A stretch of 64,000 nucleotides of DNA, taken from contig OU612071.1 in NCBI GenBank assembly GCA_914767715.1, positions 7,051,493 through 7,115,492 on the forward strand, written 5' to 3'. The notes under the pieces were generated by a model, which was not told the DNA's origin, did not search any database, and was given only the letters and a program-made list of their open reading frames with translations. The position numbers and the translations under genes were made by a program. Below, piece after piece: positions 28,831 through 38,400 of this stretch (its first letter is position 1; each line of letters starts with the position of its first letter). This DNA comes from Membranipora membranacea. Taxonomy: Eukaryota > Bryozoa > Gymnolaemata > Cheilostomatida > Membraniporidae.

Positions 28831-29549
28831 ATGTATGTATTTTTATTTCACATTCTGTATCATAGTGAGAAATATTTCAGGATGATAAAAATGAATGTGT
28901 GTTAAGAAAAATTGTTCGAGAGACGCATAAAACATGGAAAAAAGCTGTTGTTTCGCTTCATCGTGTGACATCTAGGTGGTCTATACTTCGTATTTAGGCG
29001 AAAGGATCGTTTCTCCAGATTAAAATTTACTCTATTAAAAAGCGAATGTTTGTTATCTCCAGAAATCTTTAGAAAATGATTTGCAGATAGTTTCTTGATA
29101 AAAGATTCTAGTGTGCACATATTTAGAACGGACAGCCTGTTCTGGTAGTCTAAGCACGGTAAAATAATTTCGATGGCTGCTTCCTGCACTTTCTCAAGTA
29201 TCGCTCTCATAGAATCTGATAATTGTGTATAAAAAACTTGAGAGCCATATGCTAAAACAGATTGAATATTAGCACAATAAAATAATTTAAGCCCATCATC
29301 ATTCATACCCAATCGTTTGAGCTGTCTCATTAAAAACATTTTCGAACAACATTTTTCCACTAAAAATTCAACATTATCAATGAAAGTCAAAAAGTTGTCA
29401 TATAAAATGCCTAAAATTTTAGCAGTACTAGATGGTTCTATACTAAAATATTGCCGTCTAATTGTAGAGGGTCACGATGCTCGACCTGGTGGTTCAGGTG
29501 AAAGTTTATAACATATTTATAACAGTATTTAGCCGCATGCTGTTTTTCT
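28831..29549 (-). mobile_element. 5'-truncated LINE with C-terminal reverse transcriptase remnant
   Basis: The minus-strand ORF (29390-28902, about 162 codons, and open further upstream to about 29470) reads like the region after the LINE reverse transcriptase core. It has KILGILYDNFLTF, then LMRQLKRLGM, LFYCANIQSVLAYGS, and later LEKVQEAA and RPPRCHTMKRNN. The 3' end (low coordinate) finishes with aataaaaatacatacatacat, a short simple-repeat tail typical of several LINE clades. The YADD-containing half is missing. Insertion was into the older repeat unit, dividing it cleanly. Confidence 0.75.
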
Positions 29550-29615
29550 CTGACTCAAGATGCTAAGTTAATTGTTATCAAATTTTCTAGAATTCTTTTG
29601 AATATGACCAGGAAA

Positions 29616-29621
29616 TGTGTG
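29616..29621. repeat. Left target-site duplication TGTGTG of the Polinton
   Basis: Immediately abuts the left terminus at 29622 and is identical to 47345-47350. Six base pairs is the length expected for a Polinton integrase. Confidence 0.95.
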
Positions 29622-29751
29622 AGTAGTAAAAGTGGGAGCAGGTCGTTAGCCCGAACCCATTGAAACGAATGAGCGGCTCGATCCCTTTTGTAACGTTCCT
29701 GGTGGAACGACTACTCATATTGTATGGGAGTTGTCAATTTCTACCCTATCA
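29622..29751. repeat. Left terminal inverted repeat of the Polinton
   Basis: 130 bp, matching the reverse complement of 47215-47344 with two mismatches (an A/G in gcggctcg and a C/T in taccctatca). A protein-primed polymerase would initiate at these ends. Confidence 0.96.
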
Positions 29752-29776
29752 CAATAATAAGATACATACTTAATCT

Positions 29777-30148
29777 ATGGATATTTTCAGTACTTGTTAT
29801 TTGCATTTATGTCGCATTAGAAGTAACATGGTGGATGCTAGGCTACAGCGTAATATTCATGTCTTAAGAGACCTGCATAGGAGCAGAGGAGCAAACCGCA
29901 AGCGCATACTTCAGAATCTGGGTGATGACACAGTTGATGCCTTGAGCGACTGTGCATGTAATATAAGGAATGGTAATGTTCCACTTACGACACACCAATT
30001 CAGGGCACTGAAGCCATATCACAAACATTTGAAACAGCTAAGCAAAAAGTCATTATCTCGCAAGAGCAGAAGGAAGACATTAATGAAAGGAGGATTTATT
30101 GGGCTTTTACTAAAACCACTTGTTAAAGTGTTACTAGGAGGAATGTAA
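29777..30148 (+). CDS. Small basic Polinton protein (core or membrane-active protein candidate)
   Basis: The frame is 123 codons from 29777. An internal ATG at 29828 (MVDARLQ) is the more likely start, giving 106 aa. The protein is rich in Arg and Lys, has a conserved-looking middle (CNIRNGNVPLT then KPYHKHLKQL), and ends with a basic stretch followed by a hydrophobic tail (GGFIGLLLKPLVKVLLGG). A basic segment followed by a hydrophobic tail of this type is seen in small proteins encoded by other Polintons and related adintoviruses. A virion core or membrane-active role is inferred. The stop is 4 bases before the next ATG. Confidence 0.7.
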   Translation: MDIFSTCYLHLCRIRSNMVDARLQRNIHVLRDLHRSRGANRKRILQNLGDDTVDALSDCACNIRNGNVPLTTHQFRALKPYHKHLKQLSKKSLSRKSRRKTLMKGGFIGLLLKPLVKVLLGGM

Positions 30149-30152
30149 GGAG

Positions 30153-30980
30153 ATGTCTTCATTGGAAAAGTATTTCCTAATTGAACCAGAAAGGTATAAT
30201 GAATTGGTCAGTCACTCCAAGTCTAGAACTGATTTGTTGACACACCCGAATGTCAAGGTTTTGAAAGAAATAGATACAAAGATTGATGATATTCTCAAGG
30301 AACCAACAACTTCAGATGTGGAAAAGCTTGACGAGTACAACTCTAATCTAGATAGATACAAAAGGAATTTCCGAAATGCTATTGAAACTTCAAGAAAGGA
30401 TGCATTCTTGACTGACCCTATACCAAGAGAAAGTAATTTGCAAACACTTAAGCTACCAACTCAATCTGTCTCCGATTCAAACTCTAATGCTCATCCCAGC
30501 AATTCATCCACAAACACTTCAACACCGACACTGGAAAAAGCATCAAAAAAAAACATTTTTACTGAAACATTAAAAACTGTTCCAAAATCTTATCAGTCTA
30601 GCGCTGTCAGACTTTCTAAATTCATTAACTCATCAAAGGATTTCACTATGACCACCCCAGGAGTGTTGAAATACAAGGGTAATGAATGGAATATATCAGA
30701 TGCTGAGGAATTGTTTAAGAGTGCGGTAACTTATAGGAACATTTTTGGAAAGCAGAGGGAGACAGTTAATAATTTCGTCGCGGCATTAGCAGAAGCAGGA
30801 TTCCCTACCTCCTCATTACCCTATACCCGTAAGTTAAAAGCTCTAGATAAGAAACGAGTGATTGTTGATAAACTTCCATCTCCATCATGGAAACAGCTAA
30901 AGCGAAAAGACAAAAACAAAGGATTAAAAAGCACACCAACAGGAACAAAACCAATAAAGTGGGAAAAGTTCGACAGCTGA
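30153..30980 (+). CDS. Conserved Polinton protein of unknown function
   Basis: 275 aa. The N-terminus (KYFLIEPERYNELVSH, then HPNVKVLKEIDTKIDDIL) is helical and charged, the middle is Ser/Thr/Asn-rich, and the C-terminal domain (about residues 150-230) contains TTPGVLKYKGNEWNISDAEE and VAALAEAGFPTS. I recognise the arrangement from the ORF that precedes the integrase in other Polintons, where no role is known to me. The last 94 bases overlap the integrase frame, which begins at 30887 in another frame. Confidence 0.7.
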   Translation: MSSLEKYFLIEPERYNELVSHSKSRTDLLTHPNVKVLKEIDTKIDDILKEPTTSDVEKLDEYNSNLDRYKRNFRNAIETSRKDAFLTDPIPRESNLQTLKLPTQSVSDSNSNAHPSNSSTNTSTPTLEKASKKNIFTETLKTVPKSYQSSAVRLSKFINSSKDFTMTTPGVLKYKGNEWNISDAEELFKSAVTYRNIFGKQRETVNNFVAALAEAGFPTSSLPYTRKLKALDKKRVIVDKLPSPSWKQLKRKDKNKGLKSTPTGTKPIKWEKFDS

Positions 30981-32047
30981 GCAATCAAATGTCTCAAAAG
31001 CTTACACAATTGTACTATAAACCTTCCCTCCCATCATCTCTTGGAGGGCAACAACACCTTCATGACAAAGCAGCTGATATTCCACAGCAGATGATAAAGG
31101 AGTGGTTGTCAACACAAGATGCATATACTTTGCATAAAACAGCGCGCAAAAATTTTTTGAGACGACCAACAATTGTGAGTGGGGCAAACGTTCAATACCA
31201 AGCTGACTTGGTAGATATGCGCAAATATTCACCTCACAACTCCGGTTATAATTATATCCTCACATTGATTGATGTGTTTACGAAGTTTGGTTGGTGTGTT
31301 CCTCTTAAAACGAAACAAGGGAAAGAAATAAGTGCAGAATTGGGAAAGATTTTATCCACTTCACCATGCAAGGATTTGCAGACTGATAAAGGAAAAGAGT
31401 TTTACAACTCATCGGTCAAAACTCTGCTGAAAAAGCTTCAAATAAGGCACTTTTCTACCGAAAATGATGATATTAAAGCGTCAATTGTGGAGCGTTTCAA
31501 TCGTACTATTCAATCTAAGCTCCATCGTTGGTTTACATATACTAACACATATGGATGGACCCAAGTGATAGATGATATAACGAAAGGGTATAATGCCACC
31601 AAACACTCTGCGACCAAGGTTCCTCCCAAAGATGCAGCAAAAGCCAACCAAGAAGATATATGGCTCAACCTTCACTTCCGAGAGAGTCTCCAGAAACACA
31701 AAAAGAATGACATTAACATAAATGACCCAGTGAGAATAAGCAAGTATAAGCATGTTTTTGCATAAGGATATGACCAAAACTGGTCAAGTGAGGTATTTTT
31801 TGTTGACAAAATCGAAAAGACATTTCCAATAACATACAGGTTGCGAGATCAAAAAGAAGAAAAGATTCATGGAACATATTATGCAAACGAATTACAGAAG
31901 GTCTCTTTGCCAAAGACATTCATTATCGAGGATATTATACAAGAAAGAGGAAATAAGCGTAATAAGGAATACTTTGTGACATATAGAGGCTACCCTAGCA
32001 AATTTAATGAATGGATTAGTGCTGAACAATTAATAAAATTGCGATAA
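30887..32047 (+). pseudogene. Polinton integrase (RVE family) with C-terminal chromodomain, one in-frame stop
   Basis: The first open part (30887-31765, 292 codons) holds a basic N-terminus, the conserved EWLSTQDAYTLHK segment, and an RVE/DDE core: ADLVD (first Asp), LQTDKGKEF (second Asp) and SIVERFNRT (Glu). An in-frame TAA follows at 31763-31765. The same frame then stays open from 31766 to the TAA at 32045-32047. It encodes an SH3-like linker and a chromodomain (EDIIQERG ... KEYFVTYRGYPSKFNEWI). The enzyme would cut and join element ends to target DNA, producing the 6-bp duplication. With the stop, the catalytic core would lack the chromodomain unless there is readthrough. Catalytic residues look intact. 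Confidence 0.9.
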
Positions 32048-32094
32048 ATAATTTTGTCTCCTCACTTACTGTCTCTACGCACTCCAGGGCAGTC

Positions 32095-32850
32095 ATGAGC
32101 AATTCATTTTATGTAGTTCTGCCATCAAATGCATCTTTAAAATTTTTTCCAGATAATAAACTTCATTCATATAAGACTAAAATCCCAAAACTTCCAATTC
32201 ATGATGGTGCCTGGGAGGTGGGAATGACAGAAATTCAGTTTCCTGCCAGATGGCCAAATGTCATGAATGCAAAGGTTTGGATTAAATTCTCCAACGGAAC
32301 AATGACTGAGTTCAGTTTGCACGATGGGTTTTACCCCTCTGTTGAAAAGCTGGTCTCCGAAATAACAAAGGTCATCAGCAATGCTGGGTGCACGGGTAAT
32401 TTAAGTATATACTATGACGAGCTTCGTGATAGAACAGCTATAACAGTGAAGGGTAATGAAGTAGCCGGTGTGACTTTCACAGAAAACCTAATACAGATCA
32501 TGGGTTTTAACAAAAACCATGGCGAGTTATTTCTAAATGGAGTTCATTGGTCAGGCGCAGCTAGCGATATCAATGATGGTTTGGTTGGGCTATTTGTGTA
32601 CACAGATATTGTTCAGCGTAGATTGGTTGGAGACGTAATGGTGCCATTGCTCAGAGTTGTACCGGCTGAGCCATCTCGCCAAAGCTCAACATTTAAGTGG
32701 GTTACTTTTCAAGACGTGCAATATGTTCCAGTTGCCTCCACACATACAGACACAGTGGAGGTGAATATAAGGCGAGACGATGGAAGAATAATTGCATTTG
32801 AGAAAGGAAAGACAAACGTGACGCTACATTTCCGGAAAGTCAAACCATGA
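32095..32850 (+). CDS. Polinton minor capsid protein (penton, single jelly-roll)
   Basis: 251 aa, the usual size. It begins SNSFYVVLPSNASLKFFPDN and continues to a GAWEVGMTEIQFP segment, the strongly conserved start of Polinton penton proteins. The rest is beta-rich and ends with HFRKVKP. It would form capsid vertices together with the major capsid protein. Its TGA overlaps the next ATG as ATGA (32847-32850). Confidence 0.9.
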   Translation: MSNSFYVVLPSNASLKFFPDNKLHSYKTKIPKLPIHDGAWEVGMTEIQFPARWPNVMNAKVWIKFSNGTMTEFSLHDGFYPSVEKLVSEITKVISNAGCTGNLSIYYDELRDRTAITVKGNEVAGVTFTENLIQIMGFNKNHGELFLNGVHWSGAASDINDGLVGLFVYTDIVQRRLVGDVMVPLLRVVPAEPSRQSSTFKWVTFQDVQYVPVASTHTDTVEVNIRRDDGRIIAFEKGKTNVTLHFRKVKP

Positions 32851-33275
32851 GTAGATCATATAGCTTTGATACCCCGTCAAACATATTACATAAACATTAC
32901 AAAGGAAATGCGTACCAACAAGGTGGCTTTATACCTGTATTTCGCGGTGCAACAAGACAGCGTGGCTATGGGTTAGGAGGTGTCTTCACGAGTATTTTTA
33001 GAAGTTTTGCGCCAACTCTCAAAACTGTAGCAAAGTCAGCTGGCAAGCAACTACTAAAGACAGGTGCTAACTTTGCTTCTGATTTGATTGATGGACAGAA
33101 ACTTTCCACTGCTGCAGTCAAAAATTTGACCTTAGGTGGGAAGAAACTTATTAGAACTCTAACCTCAGACATAACTGGAGGCAAAAGGGGAGGAGTCAAG
33201 AGGAAACTGGCTGTGGGAGGTTTGAAGGGCAATAAAAAGCGACGGCTACAGAAGAAGCGCGACATTTTCTCATAG
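32847..33275 (+). CDS. Small basic virion protein, adenovirus pVI/pX-like
   Basis: 142 aa. Near residues 27-45 it has a Gly/Arg/Gln-rich stretch (GGFIPVFRGATRQRGYGLGG). An amphipathic helix follows (VFTSIFRSFAPTLKTVAKSAG), and the C-terminus is highly basic with KRKLAVGG and KKRRLQKKR. This order and the position between penton and major capsid genes match the core/membrane-lytic proteins proposed for Polintons and adintoviruses. GG-containing segments could be protease sites. Function is inferred from position and composition. Confidence 0.7.
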   Translation: MSRSYSFDTPSNILHKHYKGNAYQQGGFIPVFRGATRQRGYGLGGVFTSIFRSFAPTLKTVAKSAGKQLLKTGANFASDLIDGQKLSTAAVKNLTLGGKKLIRTLTSDITGGKRGGVKRKLAVGGLKGNKKRRLQKKRDIFS

Positions 33276-33280
33276 GCAAA

Positions 33281-34582
33281 ATGACAACAACAGGTGAATA
33301 TCAAAAACTTGACAAACATGCTGTGGAAATTGCTATGGATGAATTACAGATCTTTGACAACATTCACGTCAACACAAATCTTAAGGAATCTGAGATCCAT
33401 GAGATAACACCAGAGACGCATCCTCAAGGCTTAGAACCAGTGACATTCGAAATAACCGGATCCAATACTCACTACTATGATCTTGCAAACTCATTACTTC
33501 ATCTTCAGATCATGATTCAGAATTCAGATGGAACTAAATTGGATACTGATGGAACGAAAGTTGTTGTAACTCCATCACAGCAGATTTTTCATAGCTTGAT
33601 TTCTAAGTTCTCAGTACTGCTTAATCACAAACAAGTTGAAGATAATGTACATTATGCACACAAAGCATTTCTTACCAACATTTTGAATCATGATGACGGA
33701 GCTAAGCACACTCATTTGCGAACATTTGGATGGATATCAGACGTCATGATTGAGGAGCATTCTGAGCAATTAACTGGTACTCAAGACGCAAAAATGAAAG
33801 CAAGGGCTGCAAAGCTAGCGGGAAGTCCAGTACTAGACCTCATTGGAAGATTGAACTCCCCGATTTTCATGCAAAAAAAGTATATGTTGCCAGGGGTTTC
33901 AATGAGGTTTGAATTGCAATTTAACAGCCCACAATTTGTCCTACAACATATTAAAGGTGTTACGGATCCGCATGATTACAAAATTGAGATTGTTAAGGCA
34001 TCAATGCTGATGAGAAGATTAGAAGTGCATCCGTCTGTCAGCATCTCACATATTGAGACTCTGCGTAAAACACCAGCCAAGTATGTAATGAATGGGTCGG
34101 ATGTCAAGTTCTTTACGATCTCACCAGGAAGAGGAAGTGAAACAATTACGGTATTATCAAACCAACAGGAGCCCAAACTGATCATTTTTGGTATGGTAAA
34201 GCACTCTGCCAAGAATGGGTCCTACAACCACTCCCCATTTAAGTTTGAACCATTTCACCTATCATCCATCAATGTTATGGTTAACAACAACTATGCGCTG
34301 AAGAAACCACTAGTAGTTGACTTTGAAAAGAATATCTATATGAGAGCTTATCATAATCTTCAAACAGTGTGTGAGAAAACCTTCACAGAGCAAGGTAACG
34401 GGATAACACCAGAACATTTTAAGAGCAGCCTTTGTCTCTATGCTTTTGATTTGACAAGCGATTGGTGTCATGGTGAAGGGACCCATCTGCAGCGCATAAG
34501 TGACACAAAAGTAGAACTTACTTTCTCCCAACCACTGAATGAGACTGTCAATTTGATGGTTTACTATGAGTATGACGAATAA
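33281..34582 (+). CDS. Polinton major capsid protein (double jelly-roll, hexon-like)
   Basis: 433 aa. The N-terminal part has EPVTFEITGSNTHYYDLANS, then LLHLQIMI, the conserved first strands of Polinton major capsid proteins. The middle contains LNSPIFMQKKYMLPGVSMRF and the C-terminus ends with NLMVYYEYDE. The frame is fully open. It starts 5 bases after the preceding stop. Trimers would tile the virion shell. Confidence 0.93.
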   Translation: MTTTGEYQKLDKHAVEIAMDELQIFDNIHVNTNLKESEIHEITPETHPQGLEPVTFEITGSNTHYYDLANSLLHLQIMIQNSDGTKLDTDGTKVVVTPSQQIFHSLISKFSVLLNHKQVEDNVHYAHKAFLTNILNHDDGAKHTHLRTFGWISDVMIEEHSEQLTGTQDAKMKARAAKLAGSPVLDLIGRLNSPIFMQKKYMLPGVSMRFELQFNSPQFVLQHIKGVTDPHDYKIEIVKASMLMRRLEVHPSVSISHIETLRKTPAKYVMNGSDVKFFTISPGRGSETITVLSNQQEPKLIIFGMVKHSAKNGSYNHSPFKFEPFHLSSINVMVNNNYALKKPLVVDFEKNIYMRAYHNLQTVCEKTFTEQGNGITPEHFKSSLCLYAFDLTSDWCHGEGTHLQRISDTKVELTFSQPLNETVNLMVYYEYDE

Positions 34583-34626
34583 CTGAATATTGATGAATTG
34601 AGGAATGCAAGTTTGGCATCGGTATC

Positions 34627-35142
34627 ATGAACTCACAACAGCTAAGGAATATTTTGAACAGCGATGAGCACACATCAAGGCAGAACCCGAGTGTTAAATC
34701 ATTGGATGAATTTGTGAACACCGAGATATTTATTCCATCAATGAATATTGTCAACTTTGACCAATCTCATCAGCCAGGAAGCCATTGGATCGCGGTGAAT
34801 ATAACAGACTCCGGAAGCATAGAGTACTTTGACTCATATGGAGACACTGTCCAAAATATTTTGATTGATACCAAACTAAAACAAATGGGAAGAATAAAGC
34901 GTAGTAAACATGTATTGCAAGGGATTTCTACAGTTTGTGGACAATATTGTCTTATTTTTCTGTTGATGCGAGCAAGAAACTACTCATACAAAAATATTTT
35001 ATCTAAATTGAGACAAGTTGACTCATCAAGGGAGAGGGACTTTATTGTTAGCCAAGTGATCAATGACCTTTATTTTGGAAATATTTTAAAAAAAAAGGTA
35101 GAAGTTTTTGATAAAAATATGCTATATAATGAAAATCAATAA
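34627..35142 (+). CDS. Adenain-like cysteine protease
   Basis: 171 aa (Ulp1/C5-like). The catalytic triad is visible: His53 in GSHWIAVN, Asp69 in IEYFDSYG, and Cys104 in TVCGQYC. Gln98 is at the oxyanion position. It would mature capsid and core proteins inside the particle. The frame is open, and the TAA stop lies within an AATAAA polyadenylation signal, marking the likely end of the plus-strand transcripts. Confidence 0.93.
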   Translation: MNSQQLRNILNSDEHTSRQNPSVKSLDEFVNTEIFIPSMNIVNFDQSHQPGSHWIAVNITDSGSIEYFDSYGDTVQNILIDTKLKQMGRIKRSKHVLQGISTVCGQYCLIFLLMRARNYSYKNILSKLRQVDSSRERDFIVSQVINDLYFGNILKKKVEVFDKNMLYNENQ

Positions 35143-35403
35143 ATATTTTAACAGAGCACAGATTTATACAGTAAACATCCATGTGGAATACAAATGCAAA
35201 TGAATATACATGGGAAGTTTAATAAACCACAAGAGTAAGCATTTCTCATCACGATAAAAGGAGGTGAGACATTAGAAAAATATCATAGAAGCATAGACAC
35301 CATAAGTGGAAGCATGTACATGTTATCATTTAAAGAAATTCAAGGGTGAGTTCAGAAATCAGTGTTCATGCATAGTATTTAGCGCAATATTTTTCATAAT
35401 ACA
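35143..35403. terminator. Intergenic between convergent Polinton gene blocks; poly(A) signals
   Basis: AATAAA occurs at about 35138 and 35221 on the plus strand, after the protease. PolB ends on the other strand at 35404. Nothing else coding. Confidence 0.5.
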
Positions 35404-38400
35404 CTATAAATTAATAGGTGAAGTAGACACACCATCATCACAAACTAACCGTTTCGCGTAGAAAAAAGAAAGTCCAGACCTTAATTGGGTATATGTGACC
35501 ATTGAGTTTTTCTTTCTCATGATCCCTTTATTTGTACCAAAAACAGGTTTTTTGGTGGTAAGTGTGCCAAGAAAGTGTGCTTTGTTGAAAGAATTCAAAT
35601 TACGCATTATTCCTTTAGTGCTAGTTTTACTGGTTGATGCATTGAAAGTGTGATAGGTTTTGGCGTTTAGTGCAATGATCCCAGTGCCTGAAAACTCCTC
35701 TTTAAACAAACCAGGTGTTCGCTTATGATATGCATGTACAGTCTTACAGCAAGGTTGCATGGTCCATGGAAGACCTTGAACTTTAGTCTCAACGAAGGAT
35801 TTTTTATGCTCCGCACAGAATTCAGGGATAAACCATTCACCAAATTCTTCAAAATACTGTTGTCTTAAGTTCATGGGAACCAAAGATTCCAAATCCCCAC
35901 ATGTAGCAAAATAGGCCGAATCGGTATCCATGCACACATACTCAAAAGAAGAATCGTGAAAGAATTTTTGCATGAAATCATAATAGAACTGCAGCATGCG
36001 TAACTTGGCAATTTGCAGAATAGAGAAGCCTATTATTATGGGAGTATCAAGTTTTATTTTCTTTTTACTCAACTCGATCTCAAATACATCGTCATCCAAC
36101 TCCTCTATAGACATAAAATTTTTGTTGTTGACATATGAGTTAGCTGTTTTGAGGTCAGTTGTATATTTGATATCGGTAAACCGTTCCTTATTAATTATAG
36201 TGGCCCCAAAAATAACGTTACCCTGTAACTTAGCGGTGTCAGATCTGACCTTGGTTGAGGGGTCACCATCACCTTGTCTTCTTTCATCACAGATTGCTTC
36301 TCCAAACTCACGGAAACACCGATGTTTTTTGAATTGAACTATTTGGTAAATTTTCGAGATCTTTAGTCCATGGTCAATGTACCATTTCAGCAGAGATGTT
36401 AATACCAGAATTTTTTTACCAAACATACTACCAATGAGGGATCGCTGTGGAGTTCGATACAGATTGTTCTCAATCGCAAAGTTCTTCATCAGAGGGGAGA
36501 GATCTTCCCGACTGATGCTAACATTTTTGAAAATTGGTGGCATTTCCTGAAACTTAGATTGTAAATCAGTTGGCACATGTACATCACATTCTACAAGACC
36601 AAAAAAGCTCTCTGATTCTATTGCTGAAATAATTTCACTCTCAGTCATCGATTTCTTTTCACTCATATCTCTAAAAGAAAGTTTTTTCACAAATCTAGAG
36701 ACCATCCTAGATGATTTTTTTTGTTCTAACCACTTGCACTCAAAAATAGAGACAACTTTGAAACCTAGCTTTTGTAAATATCCCTCCTTTTCTACTGTGT
36801 CCTGATACAATTGTTGATAAGGGACACCATTAATGGGATTTGTTCCCTGATTGTTCGTGTTTGGGCATTGTGGGATTGGGCATCCGTGAAAAATACAGCC
36901 GTGAAACTGGTATACGGTGTTATTTTCTTTGCAAAATCCATCAACTGGTAAGGCATGCTGACCCAAATAAATTTCACCTTGGTTATATTTGTGTCTGATA
37001 TGTGTCTTTGTCAAGTGAGCATTGAACTCAAGCCACTCATTGGCTAAACGCCCTCGAACATCCACAAAGCATGGATAGAAATTTTCGTCACATCGTCGTC
37101 TGATCATACAGCCGGTTGGTAAAGGCTGCATCGCTGCATATAGATATAAACTATTGGCATCATAGCCTTTTATCTGTTTACAAATTTTTGCCTGCTGACC
37201 ATATTTATTTGACTTAAGATAGGTTTTATCACACTCATGGTACCTATGAAACACAAGTGCTGGCCCTCCAACAATGTTATCTCTGATTGTCTTATGTAAG
37301 TCTGAATTTTTTTGAGATATGAGTGGAATAGAAAATTCATTTGTCAATGACTCCTTGAAAAGCCATTTTGTAGCAAGTGATGGGACACTGACAGCATCTT
37401 TGAGCATGTCTAAACCTTTTGAGATGTACACAGAGGACTGTTTCTCAAGAGCCTCAAGAAATGGGACCACATCCAAATTGTTGTACCATATCAGGAAATC
37501 ACGCATGGTTTCCATATTGTGATCACGCCATATCTTTTTGCAGTAGTCGTATTCATCATGCGTAATATTGGACTGTCTAAGGGATGAATAAAATGCAGAG
37601 TGAGGGGGTAACGTAGTCGCATCAAGCATGTCCAAAGAAGTGATGTATTCATACGGGAAGTAGCCTTTTTGCACAGAACAATTGTAAGCTTTTAGGAAGG
37701 ACTCATAAGAAAATCCTGGCGCGATATAATTAGTGGCATCTACAAATTTTAATTTTTTGGTTTTAATACATTTCATACAATTGTTTCTTTTTATTGCAAA
37801 TTTTATTTGATCTGTTTGACATAGGTGACGGATCAAAGGCGCACGGATGACATTTAAGTCATACTTTTGACCGTTAAAAGAGACCACTGGCAGTTCCGCT
37901 AAGTGGTCTTTGAGCTTTTCGATAAGACTACCAATACTATTGGATTGATATTTTGCGGGATGGGACCAATGTTTCTGTGAGTATTCTAATTCGGTTTGCA
38001 TGCGCATGCTATCTAAGCTCTCAAGTTTTTCCAGCAGGGGGGAAACTTTTTCTAGACACAGAGAGTATGCAATATCACTGAGATGAGACAAGTAAATGAC
38101 AAATTTTTTAACAAGCGTGTCAGTGTCTCCATCACTTACTAAACAAAATGGATCAAGGTACCCAGGGATGTTGGAACACACACTGATGCTCATGAGCTTG
38201 TGGTCATTGTTAAAAGTCAGCTTGGGTGTGTTTTCTAAAGTGGACTTGGGTAAGTAGCACTCGATATCAAATGTCACACGATAGGGATAAAACCGTAATT
38301 CATTAGGAATGGTAAGTCCTGTCCTATTCTCTATCTCGTCAAAGATATTACCCGGTGGGTGAAATACATCTTTATCAAATCTGTAGCGTGATTGCTGCTT

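Larger units (their letters stand above)
28640..29621 (+). repeat. Old repeat unit, copy 2, split by a LINE and then by the Polinton
   Basis: About 28640-28830 and 29550-29621 together align with copy 1 (27560-28405). The intervening 28831-29549 is the LINE remnant. The unit resumes after the Polinton at 47345, where tgtgtgcttacattttatacc matches tgtgcgctaatcatttttacac of copy 1. Confidence 0.6.
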
